From assembly GCA_001777915.1 (NCBI GenBank), contig MFFN01000004.1, positions 475,632 through 539,631 of the forward strand: DNA of 64,000 nucleotides, given 5' to 3'. The position numbers and the translations under genes are program-made. Of this stretch, positions 9,231-17,191 are shown one piece after another (the stretch's first letter is position 1; the number at the start of each line of letters is the position of its first letter). A model generated the notes under the pieces. It saw only the letters and a list, made by a program, of their open reading frames with translations, made no database searches and was not told the origin of the DNA. Source of the stretch: Candidatus Edwardsbacteria bacterium RifOxyA12_full_54_48. GTDB lineage: Bacteria; Edwardsbacteria; AC1; EtOH8.

Positions 9231-9272
9231 GATTACTTCGTCTGAAAATTAAGGTTGCTTTCTCGTAATGAC
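9231..9272 (+). repeat. 42-bp dispersed repeat, copy 2
   Basis: Begins GATTACTTCGTCTG and ends TTCTCGTAATGAC, parallel to 9093-9134. Confidence 0.5.
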
Positions 9273-9468
9273 ACTATGCCAAAGGTTAAAAAATCTTTGT
9301 GCCTTGGTGCTTTGGTGGTTGAAACCCCCGTCTGTTATTGCCTAAAATTTAAGCACAATTAATGCTTGCTTTAAACCGGAGGTTGTTATAAAATAAGATG
9401 TTAAAACATCTTTGCCAAATCACTTAGACAATATAATAAACTATAATGCCTTTTCAGGGAGGGATGCC

Positions 9469-11139
9469 ATGCCTGCGCCCAAGAAGAAAAAAACCGTCCA
9501 CGGGGCCGTCTCGCGCCGAATGGCCCTGATGCCCACCGCCAAGAGCGAGCTCTCCAGCCTCAAGATGAAGCTGAAGGTGCTCCAAAGGGTCAACGAGATC
9601 GCCGCCAGCACCTTCGATGTCCAGCCGCTGTTGGACCGGGCCATGGACCTGGTGACAGAGATCGCGCCCTCCGAGGCCGGGTCCTTATTACTGCTGTCCT
9701 CCGACCGCACAACTTTGAAATTCTCCATCGTCAAGGGGTCGGCCTCCGCCAAGCTGGAGGGCCTGGAGATCCCCGTCGGGCAGGGTATCGCCGGCTGGGT
9801 GGCCAAGACCGGCATCCCGCTGACCGTCAACGATGTGGCCTCCGAGCCCAAGTGGAAGAAGGAGATCGCCGATAATGTGGATTTCCCCACCCGCAGCATC
9901 CTGTGCGTGCCGTTGAAATCCCGGGCCGAGGTGATCGGGGTGGTGGAGCTGATCAACAAGCTGAGGGACGAGGACTATAACGACGACGACCTGGAGATCA
10001 TCGAGCTGCTGGGAGCCCATCTTTCCACCCTGATAGAGAACAGCCGGCTGTATTCCGAGGCCCGGGAGAAGGTGGAGCGCATCTCCGCCATGGCCGAAAC
10101 GTCAGCCCTGATCTCCTCCTCGCTGGATGTCAAAAGGGTGCTGGAGACGGTGATGAATGTGGCCAAGGACGTCATCGACGCCGAGGCCTCGTCCATATTT
10201 TTATACGACGAGGAGAAGCACGAGTTCTTCTTCGAGATCGCCACCGGCGATGCCGGCGATGCGGTCAAGCAGATCCGGGTGCCCTGGGGCAAGGGGATGG
10301 TGGGCTGGGCGGCCGAGCACATGCAGACCCTGTTGGTGCCGGACGTCACCAAGGACCCCCGCTTCTATTCCAAGGTGGACGAGAAGTCAAAATTCCAGAC
10401 CCGCAACGCCATCACCGTGCCCCTGAAGCCCAAGAACAAGCTGATCGGGGTGGCCCAGGTGCTCAACAAGAAGGGCGGGCTGTTCTCCCGGGAGGACGTG
10501 GAACTGTTCGAGACCCTGGCCCGCCAGGCGGCGGTGGCCATCGAGAACGCCAGCCTGTACACCGACCTCCAGGAGCTGTTTTTGAATTCCATCCGCACCG
10601 TGGTCAGCCTGATAGACGCCAAGGACGACTATACCGCCGGCCATTCCTCCCGGGTCACCCAGTACGCCCTGATGATCGCCGACCAATTGGGATATGACAC
10701 CGAGAACCGCAAAAGGCTGGAACTGGCGGCCCTGCTGCACGACGTGGGCAAGATCGGGATGCCGGATGCCATCCTTAAAAAACCCTCCGGCCTGACCGCC
10801 GAGGAATTCGCCATCGTCAAGGACCATCCCAACAAGGGGGCCGAGGCCCTGGAGCCCATCAAGCAGATGAAAGCCATCATCCCCGGGGTGCGCTACCACC
10901 ACGAGAAGCTGGACGGCAAGGGGTATCCGGCCGGCCTGTCCGGCGACCAGGTGCCGATGGACGCCCAGATCATCTGCGTGGGCGACTCCTACGATGCCAT
11001 GAACTCCGATCGCCCCTACCGGAAAGGGCTGGGGATGGAGGAATCGGTCCGAAGATTGCGCCAGGACAGCGGAACCCAGTTCAATCCCAAACTGGTGGAA
11101 GCATTCGTATCGGCTTTAGAGAATGAGGAGAAGAAATGA
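9469..11139 (+). CDS. GAF-GAF-HD-GYP protein (putative cyclic-di-GMP phosphodiesterase)
   Basis: A 556-residue cytosolic signalling protein. Two GAF sensor domains (about 35-185 and 205-355; VGQGIAGWVA and WGKGMVGWAA mark their equivalent cores) precede an HD-GYP domain. The hydrolase motifs are intact: HDVGKIG (His424, Asp425), HHEKLDGKGYP (His477, His478, GYP 485-487) and GDSYDAMNSDRPYR. HD-GYP enzymes hydrolyse cyclic-di-GMP; activity here is inferred from intact motifs. I prefer the ATG at 9469 because AGGGAGG lies five bases upstream; a TTG 57 bases earlier would add 19 residues without a ribosome site. The last four bases overlap the cyclase gene, so the two are translationally coupled. 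Confidence 0.9.
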   Translation: MPAPKKKKTVHGAVSRRMALMPTAKSELSSLKMKLKVLQRVNEIAASTFDVQPLLDRAMDLVTEIAPSEAGSLLLLSSDRTTLKFSIVKGSASAKLEGLEIPVGQGIAGWVAKTGIPLTVNDVASEPKWKKEIADNVDFPTRSILCVPLKSRAEVIGVVELINKLRDEDYNDDDLEIIELLGAHLSTLIENSRLYSEAREKVERISAMAETSALISSSLDVKRVLETVMNVAKDVIDAEASSIFLYDEEKHEFFFEIATGDAGDAVKQIRVPWGKGMVGWAAEHMQTLLVPDVTKDPRFYSKVDEKSKFQTRNAITVPLKPKNKLIGVAQVLNKKGGLFSREDVELFETLARQAAVAIENASLYTDLQELFLNSIRTVVSLIDAKDDYTAGHSSRVTQYALMIADQLGYDTENRKRLELAALLHDVGKIGMPDAILKKPSGLTAEEFAIVKDHPNKGAEALEPIKQMKAIIPGVRYHHEKLDGKGYPAGLSGDQVPMDAQIICVGDSYDAMNSDRPYRKGLGMEESVRRLRQDSGTQFNPKLVEAFVSALENEEKK

Positions 11140-13409
11140 GCAATGTCATAAGGAGCAAAAAGACCACCGGGGCCCTGGTGGGCATCGCCGTGGTGGCCGC
11201 GGTGCTGGCTATATCATATCTATTTCCCAGCCTGTTCCAGGGCATGGAGAACAAGACCTACGACCTTCGTTATCGACTGCGGGTAGGGCAGATGGGAGAG
11301 CAGGACATAGATGATGTCATTATAGTGGACATCGACGACCAGTCCCTGGCCAAGCTGGGGCGTTTCTACAACTGGCCACGACTGTACCACGCCAAGGTGG
11401 CCGACTACCTGGCCCAAGGCGGGGCTTCGGCAGTGGCTTTCGACATCTTCTTTGTGGAGAGTGACAGCCTGATGCCGGATGTTGTCCAGCTGTTTGAGGA
11501 TGCCAAGACAGAGAATATATCATCACAACTGAAGGACCTGAAGATACCGCTAACCCCCGCCCAGCTCACCTCGACCATAGATGCGGTGCTTTACTCTTGG
11601 GGATACGACCTTGATTTTGCCGCCGCCACCAGGTCCAGCGGCAACGTCTACTTTCCCTTCTACCTTACCACTGGCGAACCGGACGACAGCTCCGACCTTG
11701 GCACGCGTAAATATTCCTACCTTCTTCCGGCAGATGCCACCGAAAAATTCAAATATCTTAACATTGCCGGGGACCTGTACCAGGTGGCCAGCATCTTCCC
11801 GCCGGTGCCGGTCCTGCTGGAATCGGCCCGGGGAACAGGGTATTACAACATTGAATTGGATGAAGACGGGACGGCCCGAAGGATCCCGTTATTTATGGCC
11901 CTCAACGACCACAGTTATCCATCCATGGACTTCCAAATAGTGCTGGATAAAATGGGGGTGGGCAAGGACCAAGTTGCCGTCGAACTGGGAAAGTTTATAA
12001 AATGCGGAGACAAACTAAAGATCCCCATTGACAATGAAGGCCGGATGCTGATCAGCTATTTCGGGCAATTCAAGAAATTCCGGTATATTTCTTATTCCGA
12101 CGTGTTGATGGAACTGGTGCCGGCCGAGTATTTCAAAGACAAGATAGTGATCGTCGGGGCCACCGCCGCCGGCCTGATGGACCTGCGGGTGGTGCCGTTC
12201 TCCAACCAGTTTCCCGGGCCGGAGATCCATGCCAATATCATGGAGACATTGCTTACCGGAAAGTTCGTGACAGTGGTCTCCTGGCATATACAACTGGCCC
12301 TGCTGATAGCGATCGGCCTGCTGACGGTATTCGTTTCCCTAAGGTTCAAGCCGGTCAATTCCGGTCTGATCCTGACCGGGCTGGTGGTGGCTTATTTTGT
12401 GGCCGCAACGGCGCTGTTCGACAAATCATTGATCTGGGTGGAGATGGTGCGCCCGCTGGCGGTGGTGCTGTTCACCAACATGGCCATCCTGGGGTATCGC
12501 TATCTGACCGAGGAGAAACAGAAGGTCTGGATCAAGAACATGTTCCAGGGCTACATGTCCAAGGATCTGGTGGACAAGATAATGGCCAACCCCGAGATGC
12601 TGCTGATGGGCGGCGACAAGAAGGAGGTCACGGTCTTCTTCTCCGACATCAAGGGCTTTTCTAGCTTCTCTGAGAAACTGGGGACCCCGGAACGCCTGAT
12701 CGCCCTGATCAACGAGTACCTGGGGGCCATGTCCGATGTGGTGCTGGAATACGGCGGCTACATCAGCAAGTACGAGGGCGACGCCATCATGGCCTTCTGG
12801 GGCGCCCCCACCGACGACCCCAAGCACGCCGAGACATGCATCAAATGCGTCTGGGCCATGAACCAGCGTCTGCAGATACTCAATGCCGACCTGGCCAAGA
12901 GGAACATGCCCAATCTTTTCACCCGGTTCGGGATGAACACCGGCATGGTGACGGTGGGCAACGTGGGTTCGGAAAAGAAGAAGAGCTACACCGCCATGGG
13001 AGACTCCATCAACCTGGGCTCGCGGCTGGAGGGGGCCAACAAGGAATATGGCACGGCCATCATGATGTCGGAGTTCACCTACGCCAAGGTCAAGGGCCTG
13101 TACCCGGTGCGGGAGCTGGACATGCTGCGGGTGGTGGGCAAGGAACAGCCGGTGCGGGTGTACGAACTGCTGGGTCTGTCCCAGGCCGACGTCAGCGAAA
13201 AGAAAAAGAAGGCGGTGGAGATCTACCTGAAGGGCCTGGAGCTTTATCGGGGCAAGCAGTGGGACCAGGCTGAGGCCGTGTTCCGGCAGGCCCTGGAAGT
13301 GGATCCCGAAGACGGACCCAGCCAGGCCTACATCGGCCGCTGCGAGGATTTCAAGGTGCTGCCGCCGCCGGAGAACTGGGACGGCGTGTTCGTGATGAAG
13401 ACCAAGTAG
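11136..13409 (+). CDS. CHASE2-adenylate/guanylate cyclase-TPR membrane protein
   Basis: A 757-residue class III nucleotide cyclase. After one membrane segment (about 8-28) comes an extracytoplasmic CHASE2 sensor (about 35-385), then a group of membrane segments (about 385-455), a cyclase domain (about 485-665) and a C-terminal TPR-like tail (about 690-745). Metal-binding aspartates are present: FFSDIKGF (Asp504) and KYEGDAIMAFW (Asp549). The segment SYTAMGDSINLGSRLEGANK keeps the transition-state Asn and Arg. The Lys in KYEGD and the Asp in MGDS are the usual ATP-selecting pair, so cAMP is the likelier product. It overlaps the HD-GYP gene by ATGA. Confidence 0.9.
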   Translation: MSNVIRSKKTTGALVGIAVVAAVLAISYLFPSLFQGMENKTYDLRYRLRVGQMGEQDIDDVIIVDIDDQSLAKLGRFYNWPRLYHAKVADYLAQGGASAVAFDIFFVESDSLMPDVVQLFEDAKTENISSQLKDLKIPLTPAQLTSTIDAVLYSWGYDLDFAAATRSSGNVYFPFYLTTGEPDDSSDLGTRKYSYLLPADATEKFKYLNIAGDLYQVASIFPPVPVLLESARGTGYYNIELDEDGTARRIPLFMALNDHSYPSMDFQIVLDKMGVGKDQVAVELGKFIKCGDKLKIPIDNEGRMLISYFGQFKKFRYISYSDVLMELVPAEYFKDKIVIVGATAAGLMDLRVVPFSNQFPGPEIHANIMETLLTGKFVTVVSWHIQLALLIAIGLLTVFVSLRFKPVNSGLILTGLVVAYFVAATALFDKSLIWVEMVRPLAVVLFTNMAILGYRYLTEEKQKVWIKNMFQGYMSKDLVDKIMANPEMLLMGGDKKEVTVFFSDIKGFSSFSEKLGTPERLIALINEYLGAMSDVVLEYGGYISKYEGDAIMAFWGAPTDDPKHAETCIKCVWAMNQRLQILNADLAKRNMPNLFTRFGMNTGMVTVGNVGSEKKKSYTAMGDSINLGSRLEGANKEYGTAIMMSEFTYAKVKGLYPVRELDMLRVVGKEQPVRVYELLGLSQADVSEKKKKAVEIYLKGLELYRGKQWDQAEAVFRQALEVDPEDGPSQAYIGRCEDFKVLPPPENWDGVFVMKTK

Positions 13410-13421
13410 AGAATCTGATCG

Positions 13422-13460
13422 ATCCCCTCCTTGATCAAGGAGGGGATAAAGGGGTGGTCT
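13422..13460 (+). repeat. Palindromic repeat with GGGGTGGTCT arm, copy A
   Basis: A perfect 26-bp palindrome (13422-13447, half-site ATCCCCTCCTTGA) followed by AAAGGGGTGGTCT pointing toward the DUF559 gene. Apart from the two edge bases, copy C differs by one base over about 37. Confidence 0.85.
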
Positions 13461-13482
13461 AAAAAGCTATGGGGTATTGCGT

Positions 13483-13839
13483 ATGGCGCAATTGCACAAT
13501 AAACCAGAATATCAACAAAGAAGAAAATTTCTGCGTAATAACTCAACCCGGGCCGAGATAATACTCTGGCGATTTTTAAAGAAAAAACAATTGAACGGTT
13601 TGAAGTTCCGGCGCCAGCACAGCATCGGCGGGTTTATTGTTGACTTTTATTGCCCCGAAAAAAGGCTGGCCATAGAGCTGGACGGCGACGTTCACGAAGA
13701 GAAAAAACAAGCGACCTATGATAAAGCCCGGCAGAAGACCATAGAGGCCCTGGGAATAAAAGTGTTAAGATTTACCAATGAAGACGTTATACAAAACGTA
13801 GAGGATGTGCTTAAGGCCATATCGGCTGAAGCCTGTTGA
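13483..13839 (+). CDS. DUF559 family endonuclease-like protein
   Basis: A small protein of the DUF559 group, related to very-short-patch-repair and PD-(D/E)xK nucleases. From ATG 13483 it is 118 residues; a TTG at 13477 would add two. The nuclease core is readable: TRAE (Glu25), GFIVDFYC (Asp54) and LAIELDGDVH (Glu65-x-Asp67), and the C-terminal strand KVLRFTNEDV is typical. The gene lies between inverted copies of one palindromic repeat (A at 13422-13460, B at 13838-13872), and repeat B begins inside its stop codon, so gene and repeats look like one unit. Function inside the cell is unknown; a self-mobilising or homing role is my inference. Confidence 0.8.
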   Translation: MAQLHNKPEYQQRRKFLRNNSTRAEIILWRFLKKKQLNGLKFRRQHSIGGFIVDFYCPEKRLAIELDGDVHEEKKQATYDKARQKTIEALGIKVLRFTNEDVIQNVEDVLKAISAEAC

Positions 13840-13872
13840 CCACCCCCTACCCCCTCCTTGAATAAGGAGGGG
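13838..13872 (-). repeat. Palindromic repeat, copy B (inverted relative to A)
   Basis: GACCACCCCCTA starting in the DUF559 stop codon, followed by the hairpin CCCCTCCTT GAAT AAGGAGGGG (13851-13872). It is the reverse-complement arrangement of copies A and C. Confidence 0.85.
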
Positions 13873-13904
13873 ATGATAAAAGGCAGTTATATTGTGAGAG
13901 CGAT

Positions 13905-14369
13905 ATGAAAAAAGTAATTTTTGGTACCTGTTTGCTTTTGCTTCATGGTGTTTTGCTAAATGCCCAACAAACCGATACCACTTTGGTAAAAACGGACACA
14001 TTGCCAAAGTATGGAGTTTTAAAAGTGATGGTTTTGGATTCTGATACCAAAGAGCCGTTGCCTGATATAAAAATATATATCAAAGGGAAACGAGATACTG
14101 TAATAACAGATTCAAATGGTAAATGTATTTATAAAAACATTTTATACGGAAAATATAAAGTGAGTGCCGAGGAAAAGGGGGGAGGTTATGAACCATTTAC
14201 AACAAAATATATTGATATAAGAAAAACCGAGACAGGAATATGGATTAGATTGGTGGCTAAACCAATACCAGGTTTGGGTCACGGCGACATGATGTGGCCA
14301 TTATCAACCTATCCCAATGTTCATATTTACACGCCAGAGGATATAAAACGATACCCCAGTAAGCCATAA
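13905..14369 (+). CDS. Exported protein: carboxypeptidase-regulatory-like domain plus stub of a receptor plug
   Basis: 154 residues with a signal peptide (KKVIFGTCLLLLHGVLLNAQ), then an Ig-like carboxypeptidase-regulatory domain (LKVMVLDSDTKEPLPDIKIYI, GKCIYKNILYGKYKVSAE), ending with HIYTPEDIKRYPSKP. The last motif resembles the opening of a TonB-receptor plug (x-EDI-x-x-x-P), yet the protein stops there. A second protein of the same build is at 15786. The coding region is clearly AT-rich against its neighbours, suggesting acquisition. GAGAG precedes the ATG. Periplasmic or surface location is inferred; the role is unknown. Confidence 0.7.
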   Translation: MKKVIFGTCLLLLHGVLLNAQQTDTTLVKTDTLPKYGVLKVMVLDSDTKEPLPDIKIYIKGKRDTVITDSNGKCIYKNILYGKYKVSAEEKGGGYEPFTTKYIDIRKTETGIWIRLVAKPIPGLGHGDMMWPLSTYPNVHIYTPEDIKRYPSKP

Positions 14370-14400
14370 AATGTCTTTAGAAATAAACAGCATTAAAAAA

Positions 14401-14438
14401 TCCCCTCCTTGATCAAGGAGGGGACAAAGGGGTGGTCT
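14401..14438 (+). repeat. Palindromic repeat, copy C
   Basis: A 24-bp palindrome at 14401-14424 (half TCCCCTCCTTGA), then CAAAGGGGTGGTCT. It differs from copy A by one base in the shared part. It ends about 21 bases before the MFS start codon. Confidence 0.85.
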
Positions 14439-14459
14439 GAATATCAATCTGACAAATAA

Positions 14460-15719
14460 ATGACGACGGAAAAAAGCCAGGCTTACGACGTACTGAAAAT
14501 ACCCGATTTCAGGAAATTCCTGTTCGGCCGCTTCTTCCTCACCATCTCCATCCAGATGACCGCGGTCATCGTGGGCTGGCAGATCTACCAGATAACCAAG
14601 GACCCCATGGCCCTGGGCCTGCTGGGCCTGGCCGAGGCCCTGTCGTTCTTCGCAGTGGCCATGTTCGCCGGGCATGTGGCCGACATCGTGGACCGCAGGA
14701 AGATCCTGATCGTCACCAATTTCCTGCTGCTGCTGGGAGGGGCGGCCCTGCTGCTGCTCAGCCTGAAACAGTCGCACATATTGCGGGACAAGGGGGTCTT
14801 CCCCATCTACGCCGTGATGTTCTTCCTGGGGGCGGTGCGGGGCTTCGTCTATCCGGCCAATGTGGCCATCGCCGCCCAGATAGTGCCCCGCGCCATGTAT
14901 CCCCGCTCCTCGGCCTGGACCAGCCTGGTGTGGCAGATAGCGGCGGTGTCCGGCCCGGCCGCGGGAGGGCTGATCTACGGATTCTTCGGGGTCAGCGCCG
15001 CCTATATCACGGCCATAACCTCTGCCTTGATAAGCCTCACCGCCTTTTTGAACATCCGGAGCTATCCCATCACCGGCCCCCGGACCAAGGAGCCGATACT
15101 GAAGAGCCTGTCCACCGGGATCCGGTTCGTGTTCAAGCACCAGCTGCTGCTTTCGGCCATGTCGCTGGACATGTTTGCGGTGCTGTTCGGCGGGGCGCTG
15201 GCCATCCTGCCGATGTTCGCGGCCGACGTGCTTAACACCGGGCCCAGGGGACTGGGTTTCTTAAGGGCCGCCCCGGCGGTGGGCGCCATGGTGATGTCGT
15301 TATGGCTGGCCCACCATCCGCCGGTGAAGAGCGCCGGTAAAAAACTGCTGTGGGTGGTGGCGGGCTTCGGGCTGTGCATGGCCGGATTTGCCCTGTCCCG
15401 GAATTTCTACCTGGCCTTTTTTATGCTGGCCCTGTCCGGACTGTTCGACAACATCAGCGTGGTGATCCGCTCCACTATTGTCCAGCTGTACACCCCGGAC
15501 AATATGCGGGGGCGGGTGGCCTCGGTCAACAGCGTGTTCATCGGCTCCTCCAACGAGATCGGGGCCTTCGAGTCCGGAGTGGCGGCCAAACTGATGGGCC
15601 TGGTGCCGTCCCTGCTGTTTAACAGCGGGATGACCCTGGCGGTGGCCGCCGCGGTGGCCCGGCTGGCGCCCAAGCTGAGGAGGCTGGATCTGAGGGAACA
15701 CATGCAGCAGACAGAATAA
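14460..15719 (+). CDS. MFS transporter of the EntS/MFS_3 exporter type
   Basis: A 419-residue inner-membrane protein with about 12 hydrophobic segments. The N-terminus (FRKFLFGRFFLTISIQMTAV), the intracellular loop motif GHVADIVDRRKIL after the second helix, and the late motif DNMRGRVASVNSVFIGSSNE are typical of the MFS_3 group that includes the enterobactin exporter EntS and macrolide-type efflux pumps. The substrate cannot be inferred. No ribosome site precedes the ATG, and repeat copy C lies only 21 bases upstream, so the original leader may have been displaced by the repeat (inference). Confidence 0.88.
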   Translation: MTTEKSQAYDVLKIPDFRKFLFGRFFLTISIQMTAVIVGWQIYQITKDPMALGLLGLAEALSFFAVAMFAGHVADIVDRRKILIVTNFLLLLGGAALLLLSLKQSHILRDKGVFPIYAVMFFLGAVRGFVYPANVAIAAQIVPRAMYPRSSAWTSLVWQIAAVSGPAAGGLIYGFFGVSAAYITAITSALISLTAFLNIRSYPITGPRTKEPILKSLSTGIRFVFKHQLLLSAMSLDMFAVLFGGALAILPMFAADVLNTGPRGLGFLRAAPAVGAMVMSLWLAHHPPVKSAGKKLLWVVAGFGLCMAGFALSRNFYLAFFMLALSGLFDNISVVIRSTIVQLYTPDNMRGRVASVNSVFIGSSNEIGAFESGVAAKLMGLVPSLLFNSGMTLAVAAAVARLAPKLRRLDLREHMQQTE

Positions 15720-15785
15720 CTCTGCCACAGAGGCACAGAGACACGGAGGTGGGGGCGCGTAACGCCTGAAAGGAGATTAAGCCAT

Positions 15786-16232
15786 ATGAAAATAATATTC
15801 AACTTTTGTTTTATCGTTTCTGTGTTAGTTATCTTCGCTGTTAGTACCGATGCTGGCGATATGGGAAAGATTACAGGTATTATTATTGATGCTGAGACAA
15901 AGGAGCTTATACCTGGCGCTATGATTCAAAATTTAGGCACTACAAATTGGACATCGACGGATAGTAGTGGAAACTTTGTAATAGACAACATCCCTTTTGA
16001 AATCTGCTCCTTGCAGATATCAATGCCAGGTTTTTTACCAAAGAAAAAGATTTTACCCAAAGATACAGTAAAAGTAGATAACGAAGGCTTTTATAAAATA
16101 AAATTGCAGTTCGACCCTAAACTTGCAACACCACCTTGGGGTTTTCCCGATAAACCAATGATAGTTCCAGATCAAACGCAAACAATTCGCACCTGGAACG
16201 AAAAAGAGATAAAAAGGATGCCCGGGAATTAA
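15786..16232 (+). CDS. Exported protein: carboxypeptidase-regulatory-like domain plus plug stub (second of the pair)
   Basis: 148 residues: signal peptide (MKIIFNFCFIVSVLVIFAVS), regulatory Ig-like domain (GKITGIIIDAETKELIPGA, SSGNFVIDNIPF) and an end TQTIRTWNEKEIKRMPGN. In TonB-dependent receptors of the SusC type an E-I-K-x-x-P-G motif opens the plug domain, but here translation stops immediately after it. It shares this architecture with the 13905 gene while sequence identity looks low. AAGGAGA lies about ten bases upstream of the ATG. The gene is AT-rich compared with the flanking mfs and scpA. It may be a truncated receptor relic or a purposeful small surface protein. Confidence 0.7.
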   Translation: MKIIFNFCFIVSVLVIFAVSTDAGDMGKITGIIIDAETKELIPGAMIQNLGTTNWTSTDSSGNFVIDNIPFEICSLQISMPGFLPKKKILPKDTVKVDNEGFYKIKLQFDPKLATPPWGFPDKPMIVPDQTQTIRTWNEKEIKRMPGN

Positions 16233-16354
16233 TAGTAAGCATTACAACTAACCTTATTGTGAAGTACCCTTGTAGCCTGATAGAAAATTGTCACACTGAG
16301 AGGACTCTTCGCCCGACAGTCTGAAGTGTGGGAATAAATAAGATATTAAAATTA

Positions 16355-16399
16355 GTCACCCGTTCGGCTTGACTAGCAAGAGGGCTGTCTCAGGGTGAC
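16355..16399 (-). repeat. 45-bp GTCACCC element (reverse copy)
   Basis: Read on the minus strand it starts GTCACCCTGAGA and ends AAGCCGAACGGGTGAC. The length is the same (45) as the copies at 58966 and 59115, with GTCACCC/GGGTGAC inverted ends. It lies 33 bases before scpA. Confidence 0.7.
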
Positions 16400-16431
16400 A
16401 ATACTAAATATATTAGGAGCAGATACAATAA

Positions 16432-17184
16432 ATGCCTAACCAACCATACCAGGTAAGACTGGAGATCTTCGAAGGACCACTGGACCTGCTGCTGTACCTC
16501 ATCCGGCAGGAGGAGCTGGACATCTACGACATCCCCATCGCCCGGATCACCCAGCAGTACCTGGAATACATCGAGATCATGAAGGCCCTGGATATCGACC
16601 TGGCCGGCGAGTTTCTGGTGATGGCCGCCACCCTGCTGAAGATCAAATCCAAGCTCCTGCTGCCGCATCACGTGGAGATCGAGGGCGAGATGGAGGATCC
16701 CCGCCAGGACCTGGTGCGCCAGCTGCTGGAATACAAGAAATTCAAGGAGGCCGCCTCCCGGCTGGAGGACCGCGAAGAGGTGCAGCGGCTGATGTTCCCC
16801 CGGCCCAAGGGGGCAATAGAGAAGCAGGAGGAGGTTGCCGCCGAGCCGCCGGTGCCGGAGGTGGGGCTGTACGAACTGCTGTCGGCCTTCCGCCAGGTGG
16901 TGGAGCGGATAGACAAGGTCCGGCTGTACGAGATAGTGGGCGAGGATATCACCATAGAAGAAAGGATCGATTTCATTCTCCGGGAGGTCCAGGGGAGATC
17001 ACAAATAAAATTCACAGATCTTTTTGTCAACGAACGACGCAAACTGGTGATCGTGGTCACCTTCTTCGCCCTGCTGGAGCTGATCCGGCTGGGCCGGGTG
17101 AAGGTGGCGCAGGATTCCCTGTTCGGCGATATAATCATCCGAAAGGCCGGAGAACAGATATCGCTTATTTCCGAAAATAAATAA
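16432..17184 (+). CDS. scpA: Segregation and condensation protein A
   Basis: The kleisin subunit of the SMC-ScpAB condensin, which compacts and segregates the chromosome. 250 residues, the usual length. The N-terminal helix bundle is recognised by YQVRLEIFEGPLDLLLYLIR, the strongly conserved start of ScpA, and by DIAGEFLVMAATLLKIKSKLLL-like residues (DLAGEFLVMAATLL); the C-terminal winged helix carries VVTFFALLELIRLGRV. AGGAG lies about 12 bases upstream. scpB, normally next to it, is absent; instead an envC-like gene follows after 7 bases, which links division and wall-splitting functions in one transcript. Confidence 0.95.
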   Translation: MPNQPYQVRLEIFEGPLDLLLYLIRQEELDIYDIPIARITQQYLEYIEIMKALDIDLAGEFLVMAATLLKIKSKLLLPHHVEIEGEMEDPRQDLVRQLLEYKKFKEAASRLEDREEVQRLMFPRPKGAIEKQEEVAAEPPVPEVGLYELLSAFRQVVERIDKVRLYEIVGEDITIEERIDFILREVQGRSQIKFTDLFVNERRKLVIVVTFFALLELIRLGRVKVAQDSLFGDIIIRKAGEQISLISENK

Positions 17185-17191
17185 TATCTGA

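Larger units (their letters stand above)
8965..9468. other. Intergenic region: terminator plus two 42-bp repeat copies
   Basis: About 500 bases without a credible gene. It contains the hairpin terminator at 9012-9033, two diverged direct repeats at 9093-9134 and 9231-9272, and at about 9291-9325 a phrase of the CTTTGTGCCTTGGTGCTTTG kind that recurs in several gaps of this window. Confidence 0.6.

Noticed and set aside
13422-14438. CRISPR-like array from the repeated CCCCTCC units
   Set aside because: Only three copies, irregular spacing (about 415 and 560 bases), one inverted and with a gene between; no cas genes.
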